Below are positions 47,080-61,500 of a DNA stretch of 64,000 nucleotides, in pieces (positions within the stretch are counted from its first letter, which is position 1; every line of letters starts with the position of its first letter). The notes under the pieces were generated by a model, which was given only the letters and a program-made list of their open reading frames with translations, had not been told where the DNA came from and made no database searches. Source of the DNA: Silene conica (taxonomy: Eukaryota; Streptophyta; Magnoliopsida; Caryophyllales; Caryophyllaceae); contig CM055312.2 of the NCBI GenBank assembly GCA_029255685.2, positions 71,252,792 to 71,316,791 on the forward strand, read 5' to 3'. Made by a program: the position numbers and the translations under genes.

Positions 47080-48540
47080 CAGGAGCTTCACCACCCACCC
47101 ACCTCGTTGTCCAGACATTTAAGTTCGACCCCAATCCCGGTTTCCACCCCACTTTAGACCCAATCCAGTCAAGTCCCAAGTAAATACTTCTCAGTCCCCA
47201 AGACGCATTTGCTCTGATAGGAAGGCTCCTTCCTTCATGAACTCCTACTGTCCCAAAAAAGATTTGTTCTAAAAGTTCTAAAAAATAAGGAATTCTCCCT
47301 AGATAAAGTCCGACATCCATGCTTAGCTAACAACGACTTATTCATGCATCCAATGTCCCGAATTCCCAGGCCTCCATTCAACTTTGGACGGCTAATAAAT
47401 ATATTACTACACCAGGCAATCCTCTTACCCAATCCTTTTTGCCACATAATCCATAAGCCCCTGAAAAATACCGTTTTTTGATTGTTGAAACTCAATCGGT
47501 ATACCCAAATACTTTTCGAACCCATCACAGTTCTTAACCTTCAAAATTTTGATCATACCTTAAAACCTCCTGAGATTCGTATTTGGACTAAATAAAATAC
47601 CTGATTCATTGCAATTGACTCTTTGACCTGACATCTCACAGTATAGGTCAATAGTTCTCCGAAGATTCGCAGTCGCTCCTCTCGATTCTCAAAAAAGAAC
47701 ACCGAATCATTCGCGAAGAACGGGTTTGTTATACGCTCCCCTCCCCTACACACAGAAGTACCCCGAAGATTATTTTGATCCCACAACACCCTCATTCGAC
47801 AAGCAAGAACCTCCATACACAAAATAAAGAGAAACGGAGAAAGAGGATCCCCCTGCCTCAAACTACATTTGGGATTGAACCGCTCAATGGGTCTGCCATT
47901 AAGCAAGATCTCATAGTTTACCGTTGAAACGCAGTTAATAATCAAGTTGATGATCCGTTCCGGTAAGCCAAACTTCCTCAAAACCGCTTCCAAAAAATCC
48001 CACCTAACTCGGTCATACGCCTTACTCTTATCTGCCTTGAAGATACACATCCCCTGCTTTCGCATGCGATAGTTATTTACCTTGTGAATCAACTCATGGG
48101 CCAGAAGAATATTATCACTAATATGTCTTCCTGGGACAAAAGCGCTCTGGGAATCCCCCACGAGTTTACTCATAATCTTCACCATGCGATTTGCTATACA
48201 CTTCAAACCTACCCTCATGATGACATTATAGAGACTAATCGGCCTGAAATCCGAGATCGATTCCGAGCATTCGGTCTTTGGGATCAAAACAATAAAAGTC
48301 CTATTAAACTCCTTAAGAGTCTTTCTGGAGTTCAAAATCGATAACACCCCATGACACACATCATTCTTAACCACACCCCAACATTTTTGAAAGAATACTC
48401 CCGGAATCCCATCTGGTCCCGACGACTTGAGAGGGCCCATTTGAAAAACCGCTCGCCGCACCGCCTTCAGAGAACTGTCCTTACGAAGTTGAGTATCTTT
48501 CAGCAAACACATCGTCCAAAATTTATTGCATCTCACAACT
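47080..48540 (-). pseudogene. LINE ORF2 reverse-transcriptase part
   Basis: On the minus strand from about 48536: LKSSGPDGIPGVFFQ, FRPISLYNVIMR, SAFVPGRHISDNILLAHE, RQGDPLSPFLFILCMEVL and the catalytic box. That box reads FAND where LINE RTs have F/YADD, so a catalytic aspartate is replaced by Asn. It is frameshifted near 47570 and 47320; downstream pieces keep the LINE words LNGGLGIRDIGCMNKSLLAK and NVWTTRWVGG. It is then cut by copia DNA at about 47079 and the C-terminal part resumes at 39608. About 100 residues expected between the two parts seem missing. An open frame extends some 100 bases upstream of 48536 without recognisable domain. Confidence 0.88.
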
Positions 48541-48929
48541 GATAATGCTATTTCCCAAGCAATTGATGTCCGGATTCCTTTCGGGTAAGCTAGAGCTCCG
48601 AATGGCCTATTCGGACTTTCTATGAATGTAGTTTCCCTGCCTCGCGTACTAGCAAGTCCTGTATAGCATTATAAGATTAGTAATGCAACAAACCATATGA
48701 AGCAAACAATCACAATTGAATTGATGACCAAGAGGCGAAAGCTAAGTAAAAAAAATAAAAATCAAACCTTAAATACACAATGGAACAAACAATCACAATT
48801 GAAATATAAACAACAAAAACCAATAATATAATCATAAAAAATCCTAATTACTAAATTAGGATTTTTATTAACCCGGAATTAAGAACAATCAAATCTTAAA
48901 AAATTTGGTACCTTCTAGAAAGGAAAGAA
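48541..48929. other. Unassigned sequence next to LINE
   Basis: No clear 5' end of the LINE and no target duplication matching its 3' flank. An AATCACAATTGAA phrase occurs twice (near 48709 and 48792). Confidence 0.5.
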
Positions 48930-49310
48930 CGGAGACGTATATGATTGATGATAAACTTGATGATGGTCATGCTTAGTGATGATGGAGAGGCAATTAAGGC
49001 TAAAAATTGATGATAATGATGGGATTCTTAATTTAGGGTTTTGATGTTCTGGGTGCAAAGTAAAAGAATCTTTTATTTTGACAAGTGAGTATTTGCTTGG
49101 TGGAATTATTTAGAGGTTTTTAAGTAATTTGTTAGTTTATTTAGTAACCGAGTCGAGAAATAAGTAAATAAAATTATAAACGGAAGTAAAATACGCTGTG
49201 AGTTTGAATATATACAATCTAATGTAGGTGGTTTTTTGTAATAAATGAATACAGGGTGGTAATTTGTAAAATACCTTAAATACTAGGTGGTTATTACCAA
49301 TTTTCACTAT
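48930..49310 (-). repeat. Dispersed repeat R3, right copy (no MITE)
   Basis: Reverse complement of 37490-37523 plus 38240-38560. It supplies the empty site (GGTATTTTACAAATTACCACC on the minus strand) for the MITE 37524-38239. Together the two copies form an 11-kb spaced inverted repeat around the split LINE. Confidence 0.75.
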
Positions 49311-50152
49311 TATTTATAGATCTTATCTATATAAAACCAAGATTTTTTCAAGGATTTTTATGCATCCACATTAGCACATATAATTTTTTAGAGTCATTGG
49401 GTTACCATTCAAACTTGGGTTCTTAGTTTGGGGGTCAGTGTATGAATTGGTTCATTCCAATCGCGTTATTTTTGTCAGGTATACAACAACGTGCGAATTG
49501 AATTTTTATTTATATTAAACAACCTACATTATTTAAAATTGAAAATCAAGGGGCATTATTGAATACCCTCAAATTTTATTTTATATGATCAATATTTTTA
49601 AACGAATTATAATTATGTAAAAGTTCATACATTTAATCAAATTGTTGAAAATTCCACGAGAGTAAAACTATTTAATTCTTATAAAAAATAGAATTAGATA
49701 ACAAATGATTAATGCAATATGAAACGATAATAAAGATAGTAATAGATGGAGTGAAACCGTTTACAACCCGGAAAAATTATCATAGGGTTATTTTTTGCTA
49801 GGGCAACACCGATGTTAGTGAGTCTCGGTAACACCCTACTAAAAAGGCTGAAAAAAAATAGAAAAGTAAATTTCGTTTTTGCGCCAATATTGTAAGGATA
49901 AAATTATAATTCAAAAAATTATCATATTTAATAATATAAAATATGAAAGATAATAATTAAAACTAAACTATATATATTTATTTACACATCACAAACAAAC
50001 AAATTTATTATTTATTATGGTTAAAAGGCTAGGAAAAATCATGATCCAAATAAATTTTATTTTTTTTAAAATTAGGTATTGATTCTTTATTGTTAAATTT
50101 CTAAACTACCCTTTTTCAATAATAAGTTTGAAATTTAAATTTTAATACAGAC
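49311..50152. other. Unassigned intergenic sequence
   Basis: AT-rich, no ORF and no recognisable transposon ends. Confidence 0.6.
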
Positions 50153-50160
50153 AAAACAAA

Positions 50161-50415
50161 GAAAGATTTTTTAAAATAATGCTAAAAAATAAAATATTTA
50201 TCGTTTTGGGTTGGTTTCGAAACTATTTGTCCAAATAGTGTCCATGTAGGCTCGGATTTTCCAAACCTGAAACACGGGAAAAACACGTCATTGCTAATGG
50301 CGTGTTTAGCATTACTACGAATGCAATAACAATTAAAAAAAAATAAGCCAAAACCCGCCATTGGGAGTGGCGGGTCTTAACTGATAAAGACGCCATATGT
50401 AATGGCGTGTTAGCT
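50161..50415 (+). repeat. Left terminal inverted repeat of MULE
   Basis: About 255 bp matching the reverse complement of 57980-57904 followed by 56001-55835. It includes GAAACTATTTGTCC and GTCCATGTAGGCT, words also found in the MITE at 60382. Confidence 0.8.
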
Positions 50416-51179
50416 GTGCAATTTAATGGTCAGAAACTACATGCTTTCCTCTTTCTTACTTTCCTAATCGCAAAAACTAATTGATTCCCTTTGTTCTGCT
50501 TCGCTTTTCTTACTTTCCCAGACGCCATCTTTTTCTTTTTCTCCAGCCTTCAAATCACTACTACAACAATTAAGTCACACCATCCTCCTCCTAACCTACT
50601 TTTGGACGAATTTTTTAATGGCCAATTAACCTAAATAATCATTCAAATATTAATAAGTATTTTGATTAAGTATTTTGATTGACAACATTAGAAAATGGAG
50701 ATAGAAGATGCCAAGGGTTTGGACAAGGTAGAGTTTCATATTCCGTGAGTTACCCCCGCGTATAAATACAATTGACCTAAAATCCAAAAATTCAACACGC
50801 TCCTAATTTTCATAATTGAAGCTAATAAACTCTGTTTTTCCCCCAACTTTCTCTCTCCTTCAAATTCCCAAAATAATCATCAAAAATCCCAGAAAATCAT
50901 CAATTCTTCATCAATTCTTCATCAAATTCTTCACCAATTCTTCATCAATTCTTCAGAATACACAATTATTACCTAAATTCAATTCATTATCTTCAATAAT
51001 TCAACTAAAAAGTATCAATTCCGAAAAATCAGACAAAAAAATTACAGGAACCCTAATTTTCCGGTACCAATATTTCTTACGATTTAGTTATTTTAATACT
51101 TCAATAGCTGAATTATTTGATTTAAATAACAAATTGTACGACAATTTATGTATTGTTTTCGTAATTTTCAGGATTTGTG

Positions 51180-52822
51180 ATGATAAATTCAGACGAACTT
51201 AATGAGGATCAGACACTTAATCAGCTAGATGAAGTTATTGACGATCAAAGATTGATGATTTCAGGTATCAATTTGTCTAATTTATATTAATATAATCACT
51301 GTTGTATGTTACTCAGAGATTAACAAAGTTGATAACGATCAAACATTGATGATTTCATGATATCATTCAGCTTGTGCTATTTTGATAACTAGATTAGTGT
51401 AATACAATAACTAGTTTACTGTAATACAATAACCTAGTACCTGCTATAGGAGCTTAAAATAACTCAATCTGCTTCATTGAATACAATAACAGCTATTGTG
51501 AATTACAATAACAGGTATTATGCAATACTATAATTAACATTGTGCAATAGAATAATTAACATTATGCATTACAATAACATGTACTAGGTTATGCATTACA
51601 ATAATGAACATAATAACTTTGAAAAATAGAATGAAGTATCACAAAATGGAAAACTGACTTTACTGAATACAATAACAAGTATTGTGCATTACAATAACAT
51701 GTATTATGCAATACAATAATTAACATTATGCATTACAATAACAGGTATTATGCATTACAATAATTGACATTATGCAATCCTACAATATTTTACATTATGC
51801 AATAACTGTGTAAAAAAAGGAAATACAATAACAGAACTTATATAATACAATAACTGTGCAAAAACCATTAAAATAACTGTCTACACCCATTAAAATAACT
51901 GTCTACAACCATTAAAATAACTTACTAAACCTATTACAATAACTTCATGGACACTGAATAACAATAAAACTTTTAAGGGAGTCACTACTAGATACAATAA
52001 CAGAACTTATATAATACAATAATTGTGTAAAAGTAAATACAATAACAGAACTTATATAATACAATAACTGTCTTAAATAAAGTCATTATTAGATACAATA
52101 ACATAACACAACTTATATAATACAATAACTGTGTAAAAACCATTAAAATAACTGTCTACACCCATTAAAATAATTGTCTACAACCATTAAAATAACTGAC
52201 TAAACCTATTACAATAAATTCATGGACACTGAATAACAATAAAACTTTTAAGGGAGTCACTACTAGATACAATAACAGAACTTATATAATACAATAACTG
52301 TGTAAAAGGAAATACAATAACAGAACTTATATAATACAATAACTGTCTTAAATGAAGTCACTATTAGATACAAGAACTCACTGTAAATACAATAACTCAT
52401 TGTGCATTGAAATAACTAGCATTATGCAATACAATAACTGCTACAGAAGCTTACAATAACTGCACACTGTAACTTATTTCAATATGTTTTTAGGTATTGA
52501 AATAAATAATACCAATGAAACAACTTTCTCTACACCCACATTTGCATCAGAAACAGGGGATAATACTGTCCATAATCTTGGAATGAGATACACTCCGGGT
52601 GGTAGTGAAGAGTGGAGTAGGATGGTAGACAATGGTTTCATACCAAGAAAGTACACACAAACGAGATTCCGTGATGGTTTGGTAGACAAAAAATCTATGG
52701 TCTGTAACAGACATGGATTCAAAGAGGATCGCAAAAAGTTGCTACCGATTGTTCAAAATGAAAATGTAGAAGGTGATAAGAAGAGAAAAAGATCTGGAGA
52801 AGCAAGAAATGTGGTTATTTAA
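51180..52822 (+). pseudogene. FAR1-type DNA-binding domain fragment, two exons
   Basis: Exon 51180-51264 starts at ATG (MINSDELNEDQTLNQLDEV). A GT-AG intron (51265-52493) consists almost wholly of TACAATAAC repeats. Exon 52494-52822 continues in frame to TAA; together 137 aa. Residues about 80-110 (RFRDGLVDKKSMVCNRHGFK) resemble the C-terminal part of the FAR1 DNA-binding domain, a zinc-binding fold shared by FAR1/FHY3 regulators and Mutator transposases. The N-terminal part of that domain appears deleted between FIPRK and YTQTR, and no transposase core or SWIM domain follows, so I call it a decayed or captured fragment. The protein ends with a basic KKRKRSGEAR. Confidence 0.6.
51370..52475 (+). 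repeat. TACAATAAC motif array 1 (forward)
   Basis: Dozens of ATACAATAAC/TTACAATAAC words at irregular 15-40 bp spacing. They include longer repeated phrases (CAGAACTTATATAATACAAT; ACCATTAAAATAACTGTCTA), and a block of roughly 300 bp (about 51820-52050 versus 52115-52345) is duplicated. The array occupies the proposed intron. Confidence 0.85.
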
Positions 52823-52839
52823 TAGCTATTAAAATGCAA

Positions 52840-53435
52840 AAATTCAGTTATTGTAATGTAAGAACTCGGGAATTTCTAGTTATTGTAATGTAGAAGGTCG
52901 GTTATTGTAATAAATAAAGATTGTTATTCTATATGTGATTCAGTTATGCACACGTTAGTTGTTTAAAGTTAGTTATAATTATTTTGTAGTCCAATTATTG
53001 TAATATATCGAACGAATTATTCTATATGAAGTTCTTAAAAAATGTAGTTGTTGTAACATTATATCTCGATTATTGTATTACTTTAACCGTGTTATTCTAT
53101 TATTAAAACTCAATTATTGTATCCTTTATTTACTTCTGGTAACTTATATTTTGCTTTTTGGTGATTTGCAGGTTGAATTAAGATAGACGTGAATAATTGA
53201 CGTTCAATGGAGAAATTGATGTATATAATTGGTCATTGTTTGTTAGTTTTCAGCTTGTTTAATTGAGTAACTCAGTTATTTTAATGTAGAAGCTCGGTTA
53301 TTGTAATGTAGAAACTCAAAACTTAATTATTGTAATGTAGAAACTCAATTATTGTAATGTAAAACTATGATATTTGTAGTTATTGTAATGTAGTAAATTA
53401 GTTATTGTAATGAGTAAATCGTGTTATTGTATTGA
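52840..53435 (-). repeat. TACAATAAC motif array 2 (reverse orientation)
   Basis: The same motif is here as GTTATTGTAATGTAGAA, that is, on the minus strand, starting immediately after the FAR1-type exon stop. Confidence 0.8.
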
Positions 53436-53439
53436 AATG

Positions 53440-53929
53440 GAACTCAAATATATTCAAATTTCTACCTTGTACTTGTTTTTATCTTATTTAATTGAATAAC
53501 TAGTCATTTTCATTGAATTAATAAATGAGTTTGGTTAATGCAGTGACAAAATCTGAAAAACAGAATAATAATATATAACAAGGTTAAAAAAAAACCTACT
53601 TTCATTATATAACTATTTTGACTTCATCATATTGATACACTTAAGCATCTCCAACAATCTATGCATCTTTATCATTACATCTAAGAATTTTAAACAATGC
53701 ATTTAACAACAGTAACAATCCGTAACGTTACATATATATATCTCCAATGCTACATCTAAAAGTATTTCTTCCCGACGAGAACCATGTGTTGTCGGTGTTT
53801 TCACCATTCTTCCGCCGATATTTATTCCCGCCGAAAACGATGACTTGTTTATTGATGAGGGCTGAACCAGTAGAAAGCGAACGGTCACTAAAAGAAATAA
53901 AAACAAAAATGCGTAAATTTAAAATAACT
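53440..53929. other. MULE interior between arrays, unassigned
   Basis: Contains overlapping short ORFs on both strands (53703-53959), none with a recognisable domain. Confidence 0.45.
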
Positions 53930-54660
53930 ATGCAACCAAAATACAATAATCTCATATAAGTATTGAAATAACCATAATAACATTATAAAATAATTAGATA
54001 TTCTAGAGAAATAAACAATACAACAACTATGACTCTAGGAGTAAACAATACAATAACAGATTTTATACAATACAATAACAGATTTTATACAATACAATAA
54101 CAGGGTGTAAACAATACAATAACAGGGTATAAACAATACAATAACAGGGTATAAACAATACAGTAACTGGGTTTATAAAATAGAATAACTTGGATATAAA
54201 CAATACAAGAACTTGGGTTTATACAGTAGAATAATTGGGTTTATACAATACAATAGCTGGGTATAAACAATATAATAATTGGGTTATACAAATACAATAA
54301 CTGGGTATAAACAATTCAATAACTGGGTATCAATGTACACGACACCCATGGAGTCATTACCAGATACAATAACTGAATTTTCATAATACAATATTAATTG
54401 TGTTAAGGTAACACAATAATCGAGATGTAATGTTATAATAACTGCATTGTAGCCATGAAGTCACTACCAGATACAATAATTGAGTTTTCATAATACAATA
54501 ATTGTGTTAAAGTAATACAATAATCGAGATGTGTAATACAATAACTGCATTGTAAAGTGATTAAAGCTGACTATAAAACACTATAAATACTAACCAGATA
54601 ATAACAAAATCATATATAATAACTAAACCTATATTACAATAAGTACATCAATATATTACA
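53930..54660 (+). repeat. TACAATAAC motif array 3 (forward)
   Basis: ACAATACAATAACAGGGTAT and variants recur about every 24 bp near 54050-54330, then more irregularly to 54660. Confidence 0.85.
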
Positions 54661-55834
<1,174 letters not shown>

Positions 55835-56006
55835 ACACGCCAAGAAGGATGGCGTGTTTAAGGGCGAAGACCCACCACTTCTAATGACGGGTTTGGGCTT
55901 TTTTATAATTATTATTGCTTCTTTCTAACTACCCTAAACACGCCATTGATAGTGGCGTGTTTTTTCCGTGTTTTAGGTTTGGAAAATACAAGCTTACGTG
56001 GACACC

Positions 56007-57898
56007 TGTAACACCCCTCTATTTGTTATATGAGTTATTCGATGGAATTGGTTTGACTCGGTCGCATTGTTGATATATAATTTATTGGAGAAAGAATAAA
56101 AGGTATAATTATGTTGCCCGCTTACCGATAGGTTGTCTTAAAACTGTTATAACTGGTCAGTGCTGACTCTGCTGAGAACTGCGAGGTACTCGACCGAGTA
56201 TGTCTTACTCGACCGAGTAAAGCCTACTCGACCGAGTAGAGCCTACTCGGCCGAGTTAGTCGGTTCCGTGTTAAGGGTCGCGGTAATTATAAATGTTGAG
56301 TAATATATTCTATATGATTAATATATTGTTTTATGTTTTAATAATGACAAGTCTAAATAATTATGTTTTATATACATATGCGTGTAATCGTGCGTTTAAG
56401 TGTACAGTTAATTTTAGAGCGAAGATCGTAGCTTATTAAAGTATAGATTCAATCAAGATTGAAGAAAGATCAAGCTCATGTCAAATGTCAAGTCTTTTTG
56501 AAGATTTACAAGACAAAAGTTTTATTACGATGGCAAGAGTTCTTAACTTATAGGTCGTGTCTATAACTATTGAAGAAATGAGATTTGCGTGGAATAAGTA
56601 AAAAGCGTGAAGATGTATGCGTACTATTAATATATTAATTTAGTAATCTTAAAACGGTTTTTAGGATAAAAATATTCTTTGGTTAAACAAGAATTACGAT
56701 ATTTATCTTATGAGATAAATATTAAATTCTAATATTCTAAGGATTTTTATTCTAACCGTTATTGTCAAAATCTAAACTCCTAGAGAAACGTGCTTCGGGA
56801 AGTATGTCTCGAAGAACGTGTCTTGTGAAGCGTGCGTTGGGAATCATGTGTGGGGAAGCGTGTTGAGGAAGTATGCCCTCACGTTTTCCTACACGACTTC
56901 TAATACGTTTCATATTATTTTTATGGTTAATTAAATAAATAATGTATGTTTATTTAATTTACCTAAAGATTAACTAGGATTTGATTGAAGATATAATATA
57001 TTATATTATTGATAAGAATTAGGAATTAATTCAAAGTAGGATATTATATTTTATAGTATAAGATGATTTCCTAAGTCAAATAGGTTTGTGGAAATATTAT
57101 CTTATGTCTTAATTAATAATATCTTATTAGAGTCTTTTCCTAAATCAAGTAAGATTAAATTTTAAATATTACCTAGAATAAGTATTCTAGATAAAGTAAT
57201 ATTCCTAAACTATCTAGGATTCAACCTAGATCTAAATTAATATATATACCTATTACATCACACGTCTAAAACCACCGAATACACAAGCCTCACGCAAATC
57301 AAACGAACGTACTCTTTCATACGTCTCGTTTTCCGCGTCAATCATTCTCAAATCTCGTAATCTAGACTACAAGCATTGAAGAAAGTTCCCACACATACAA
57401 GATCATTGAAACGCAAGAAATTGTTGAAGACTTTATCTTATTCACTTAAGATAAGATTCGAGTATTTAGCGGTAGTCATTGTAAGCAAGTATTTAACGGT
57501 ACTTGTCGTAGCTAGATATTTTACGGTATCTAGATTGAGTTACAACTAACATCAAAGTTGTACGAGTTGGATTGATAAAATTGTAATCCGGAGAAGGTAC
57601 TAATTTTATTAATCGAGAATAGTGGACGTAGGTTTCGATTTGTGAAACTGAACCACTTCAAAAGATCGTGTCCCCTTTACTTTATCGTTCTCACTCGTTA
57701 CTTGCTATTACTTCGTCTCAACAACCAACATCGAAGAAGAATCGAAAAAGTTGACATACTTAATTCAACCCCCCTTCTTGAGTATATCTAAGTCAATAAA
57801 CTCTCATAATCTGATGTTATATCTCGGGTAACTGAGATGATAATACTTTCATAATCTGATGGTCTTTCTTAAATGCCTTTGATTATGGGGGTGTTACA
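56007..57898. mobile_element. Solo LTR (1,892 bp) inside the MULE inverted end
   Basis: TGTAACACCCC...GGGGGTGTTACA with a perfect 5-bp duplication ACACC (56002-56006 and 57899-57903). The ends resemble those of the gypsy LTR at 12680, suggesting a chromovirus-like LTR. Removing it restores the MULE inverted repeat. It contains a palindrome array at 56187-56258. Confidence 0.9.
56187..56258. repeat. Four 14-bp palindromes at exact 19-bp period
   Basis: TACTCGACCGAGTA at 56187, 56206 and 56225, and TACTCGGCCGAGTTA at 56244, are separated by 5-base linkers (TGTCT, AAGCC, GAGCC). Each is a perfect or near-perfect inverted repeat. Confidence 0.92.
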
Positions 57899-57988
57899 AC
57901 ACCATTTTGACAAATAGTTTCAAAACCAACCCAAAATGAAAAATATTTTATTTTCTAGCATTATTTTAAAAAATCGTTTCAAAACAAA

Positions 57989-58545
57989 ATACATACACCT
58001 CCGATTTCCTATGATGTTCCTCCTTCCGTTTTAGTCTAATTACATGATTTTCCCTCTTTTCTCTTTTGGACAACTCTGTGTGGGCCAAATCAATTTCATA
58101 TGGGTTTATGTGTATTGTGTGGTCCAAATTAATTTCGTTATTTCTTACTTAGTATGTTAAAATCAAAACGAACAACACAAGAAATCAGAGGGGTGCGTAA
58201 ATTACAATTAAGTGGAAAATGAATAATGATTAGACCGGTGACCTAGGTCGCGACCTTTTGGATGGGAGGATAAAAATGGGTAAAGATTAATAAGGTGTAA
58301 TTAATGGTAAAACTGGGTTGTGACCCGATTAGTGTGACCCTTGGATTGGGGTGGTCTAATAACCTTAACATTACAAGTCACTCCGTTGGAGTAACAACCG
58401 GTTGCTTGTTTTTTTAATGTCCAAATAACCTTAACATTTCCCCAACAAGTCAAAGATGTACGATTCAAGTAATGAGCATTGAAATGTGTACAGAAAGGGA
58501 TTCATGCTTGTTTAAGCAATTATCCAAAGGACTGCTGGTAGAACA
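57989..58545 (+). promoter_or_regulatory. Upstream region of the transporter gene
   Basis: About 560 bp between the MULE and the ATG. An inverted GGTCGCGACC lies near 58246. No convincing TATA box is seen. The transcription start is probably within the last 100-150 bp (CAAAGATGTACGATTCAAG region), but this is inference. Confidence 0.4.
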
Positions 58546-61500
58546 ATGGCATCCACAAATTCCAGCATTATGACAGTTGATTCAACTTCAAATGATGATC
58601 ATCCTTTTCTCACTCCCCTTTTAATGGCGGAACAAGATATAGTTCCTGGAGCTGTTAATTTTAAGCATACTCCCGCCGTTCGATCAAACACTGGTCGCTG
58701 GAGATCTGCTGCTTTTATTATTGGTAATTTCGCTTCTTTCTTTCCCAACTATCATTTCATCACATTCCCGATCATTGTATTCGATTTGTTGACAATATTT
58801 GTTTTAGTGTAGTAATAATAGAACTCCATTGTAAAGTTCGAGTAACCCTGATATTTAGGCTTCGTAATAGTTATTGATCGGTGTGACGGAACGACGATTT
58901 GTATGTAGGAATGTAAATATTCGCCAGTCGAACCAGTAATATATACTCCCTCCGTCCCCTTATTTGTTTACCTTTGGTTTTGGCCCAATTGCATAAGGAC
59001 TAAAAAGAGAAAGGGTATCATTTGTGGTTATTGTTAGAATGTTAGGGAATGATAAGTAGACGATAGGTTCTGAGATAATCATGTTACCCTTCAAAAACAT
59101 TCCCTATGCAGCGAGGTAGAGAGGGAAATAAATGAATGAGACATCCAAATATGGAATAGGTAAACAAATTACGGGGATGGAAGGAGTATATAAATATAGC
59201 AAAAATGGCCCCTGATGATTCAACTTTAGCTGGTTCGCCATGGTTGTCGGATGTACGCATCCTTATCCTTCTGTTAGGAATACAAAGAGGCTGTTTCCGT
59301 CATTGCTCCCTAATACGATTAGAAATCGGCTCATTTAGTTTTCACAACTATTAAGAATACAAATATTAAGGAGCGTAAGCGAGGATGGTAACTCATAAGG
59401 TTATAATAGGAATTAATGAGGATTACGTTTGTTCTAATCCAATTTTTATGGATAGAGTAGTCATTTTATATCCAAATTTAGAAACGGACACAATTCTATT
59501 GATTAGGAAAATAAGGAAAGTGTGATTGCTAAGTATAGGAGGGACTAGTGTCTTAGGTTTTGCATGATAAACTCGTCTCAAACATTAAAGTCACTCCGGT
59601 CTAGGAGGGGCAATTGGCAATGGATCAGGCTGAATTGGGATTTGCGAGATCCAAGCCAGATCCACTTAGTGGATCTCTACTCCGATCAATTGGAAACAAT
59701 CTCTCTATGTTACCAGCACAAGGGTGAGTAAGACCGGCCATATGTGGTAGCCCTTGAGGCACTTAGTGATGATAATGTTGTCTAATGAAGGAGTGGAGAT
59801 GGCAGAGAGGATTGCACATTTTGGTGTATCAGGCAACTTAATAAACTTCATGACTGAGAAATTGGGGCAGTCCACAGCAATGGCAGCAGCTAATGTCAAT
59901 GCTTGGAATGGAGTATCCTTAATTCTTCCTGTTGTGGGGGCTGTTGTTGCTGATTCTTTTCTGGGCAAGTACTATACCATTATTGCTTCATCCATTATTT
60001 ACATCTTGGTTAGTAAACTACTATAACATCTTCTGTGTCCTTATTTTGTATCAAAATTTCTTTTATAGTACATGAGATGCATGCTTTCCAGCCTTTTGTA
60101 AGGCATAATGTGTTTGTTTTCTGTTTTTTCTGGACTTGCCTTTGGTGGTTAAGGTTAATAAAAGAAGGGTGCGAAATTAAGATTTATGATTGCTTGAATG
60201 GATTAGACTATTGGAGGCTTGTGCACTTTTCTATGTTATAATAGGCATCAGGCAAAGCGTGGACAGACTATACTATTGTAGCAACCTAAGGTGTGAAACA
60301 TTCATTGCTCAACTACCGGGTTGTCAAGTACCAAGGGCTACTTAGTTTTCATGATTTAAAACAAGCTGGGGCGAGTGCTAGGATTTTTTTCCAAAATGGG
60401 GTTTCATAACAAACAATTTAACGAAATGGGGCGACTTTGAAACTAATTGCCCAAAGTCCACGTAGGCTTGGTTTTGATTAAGGTCAGGAGAGCGACTTGA
60501 GGCCAAACCGCTCCGTGGCTGAGCGGCTTACGAAAGAAACCAAAAAAAGGCTAACCGCTTAGCGGCTAGCGACTTAGCAAAAAAAATAACAAAAGTGCAG
60601 TTGATGGGAATCAAACCCCCGATTTAAAACAATCACTTTCCACCACTAACCATACCACCAAGGATAGTGTAATGATTTATTAGGGGGATTAGATTTACAT
60701 ATTTAATGCTAAGAGTAATAAATGCGTTTTGGGACTTAGAACAACAATCACTCAATATCACTTTTAGACACTTGATTTTAACATATAAATTTAATTGCTT
60801 TGGTGGTTAATTAACTTAGAATAAGTGTCACTTTTGTGGACAGTCCGAGTTCGAGTTTGTTTAACAACATTTTTTTTTTGCAAAGACCCAAATTGCTGTG
60901 GGGGAGGACGATTTGAGCTGAAATTGCTCACTTCCCAAGCAACTTGCCTTGAAGTACCATACTGGGTTTGGGTGGACATTAAGTGACACTTTGGGTAAGG
61001 TCGTTGAGCGGGAGAGCGACTTGAATCCAAGCCTAACTTCGATGATGATGTGGACCCATTTTGGGTAAATACTTTGAAACTCAACCCATTTCGTTAATTT
61101 GTTTATGTTTGAGCTCCATTTTGGAATAAGAATTCGAGGGTGCTAGACTGCCTTTCTTCACCATGATCTGCCCTGTATGGTCGGACGAGTGGGAATTTAA
61201 GGATTAGGTTGATATCTTAAAAATCTTAAAATTCACATCAAAACTGTAAAATCTCACATTTATACCATAGACTCATAGACCATCTTATACATCTATTATT
61301 TATGTTGATTTATTGGATTATTACTTGAAGGGGTAAAACTGATCAAATATTCCCAAAACTGATCTTGAGTTCACTAGTAAAAATTAATCTTCAGTTTTCT
61401 ATCAAATCTATATAGAGGCTGCTTGTCTATAAAAACGGACCAGACCAGACCGTTCGGTCTTGACTGACTGCTGTCTGAATGTATTTAAATGTGTGCTTAT

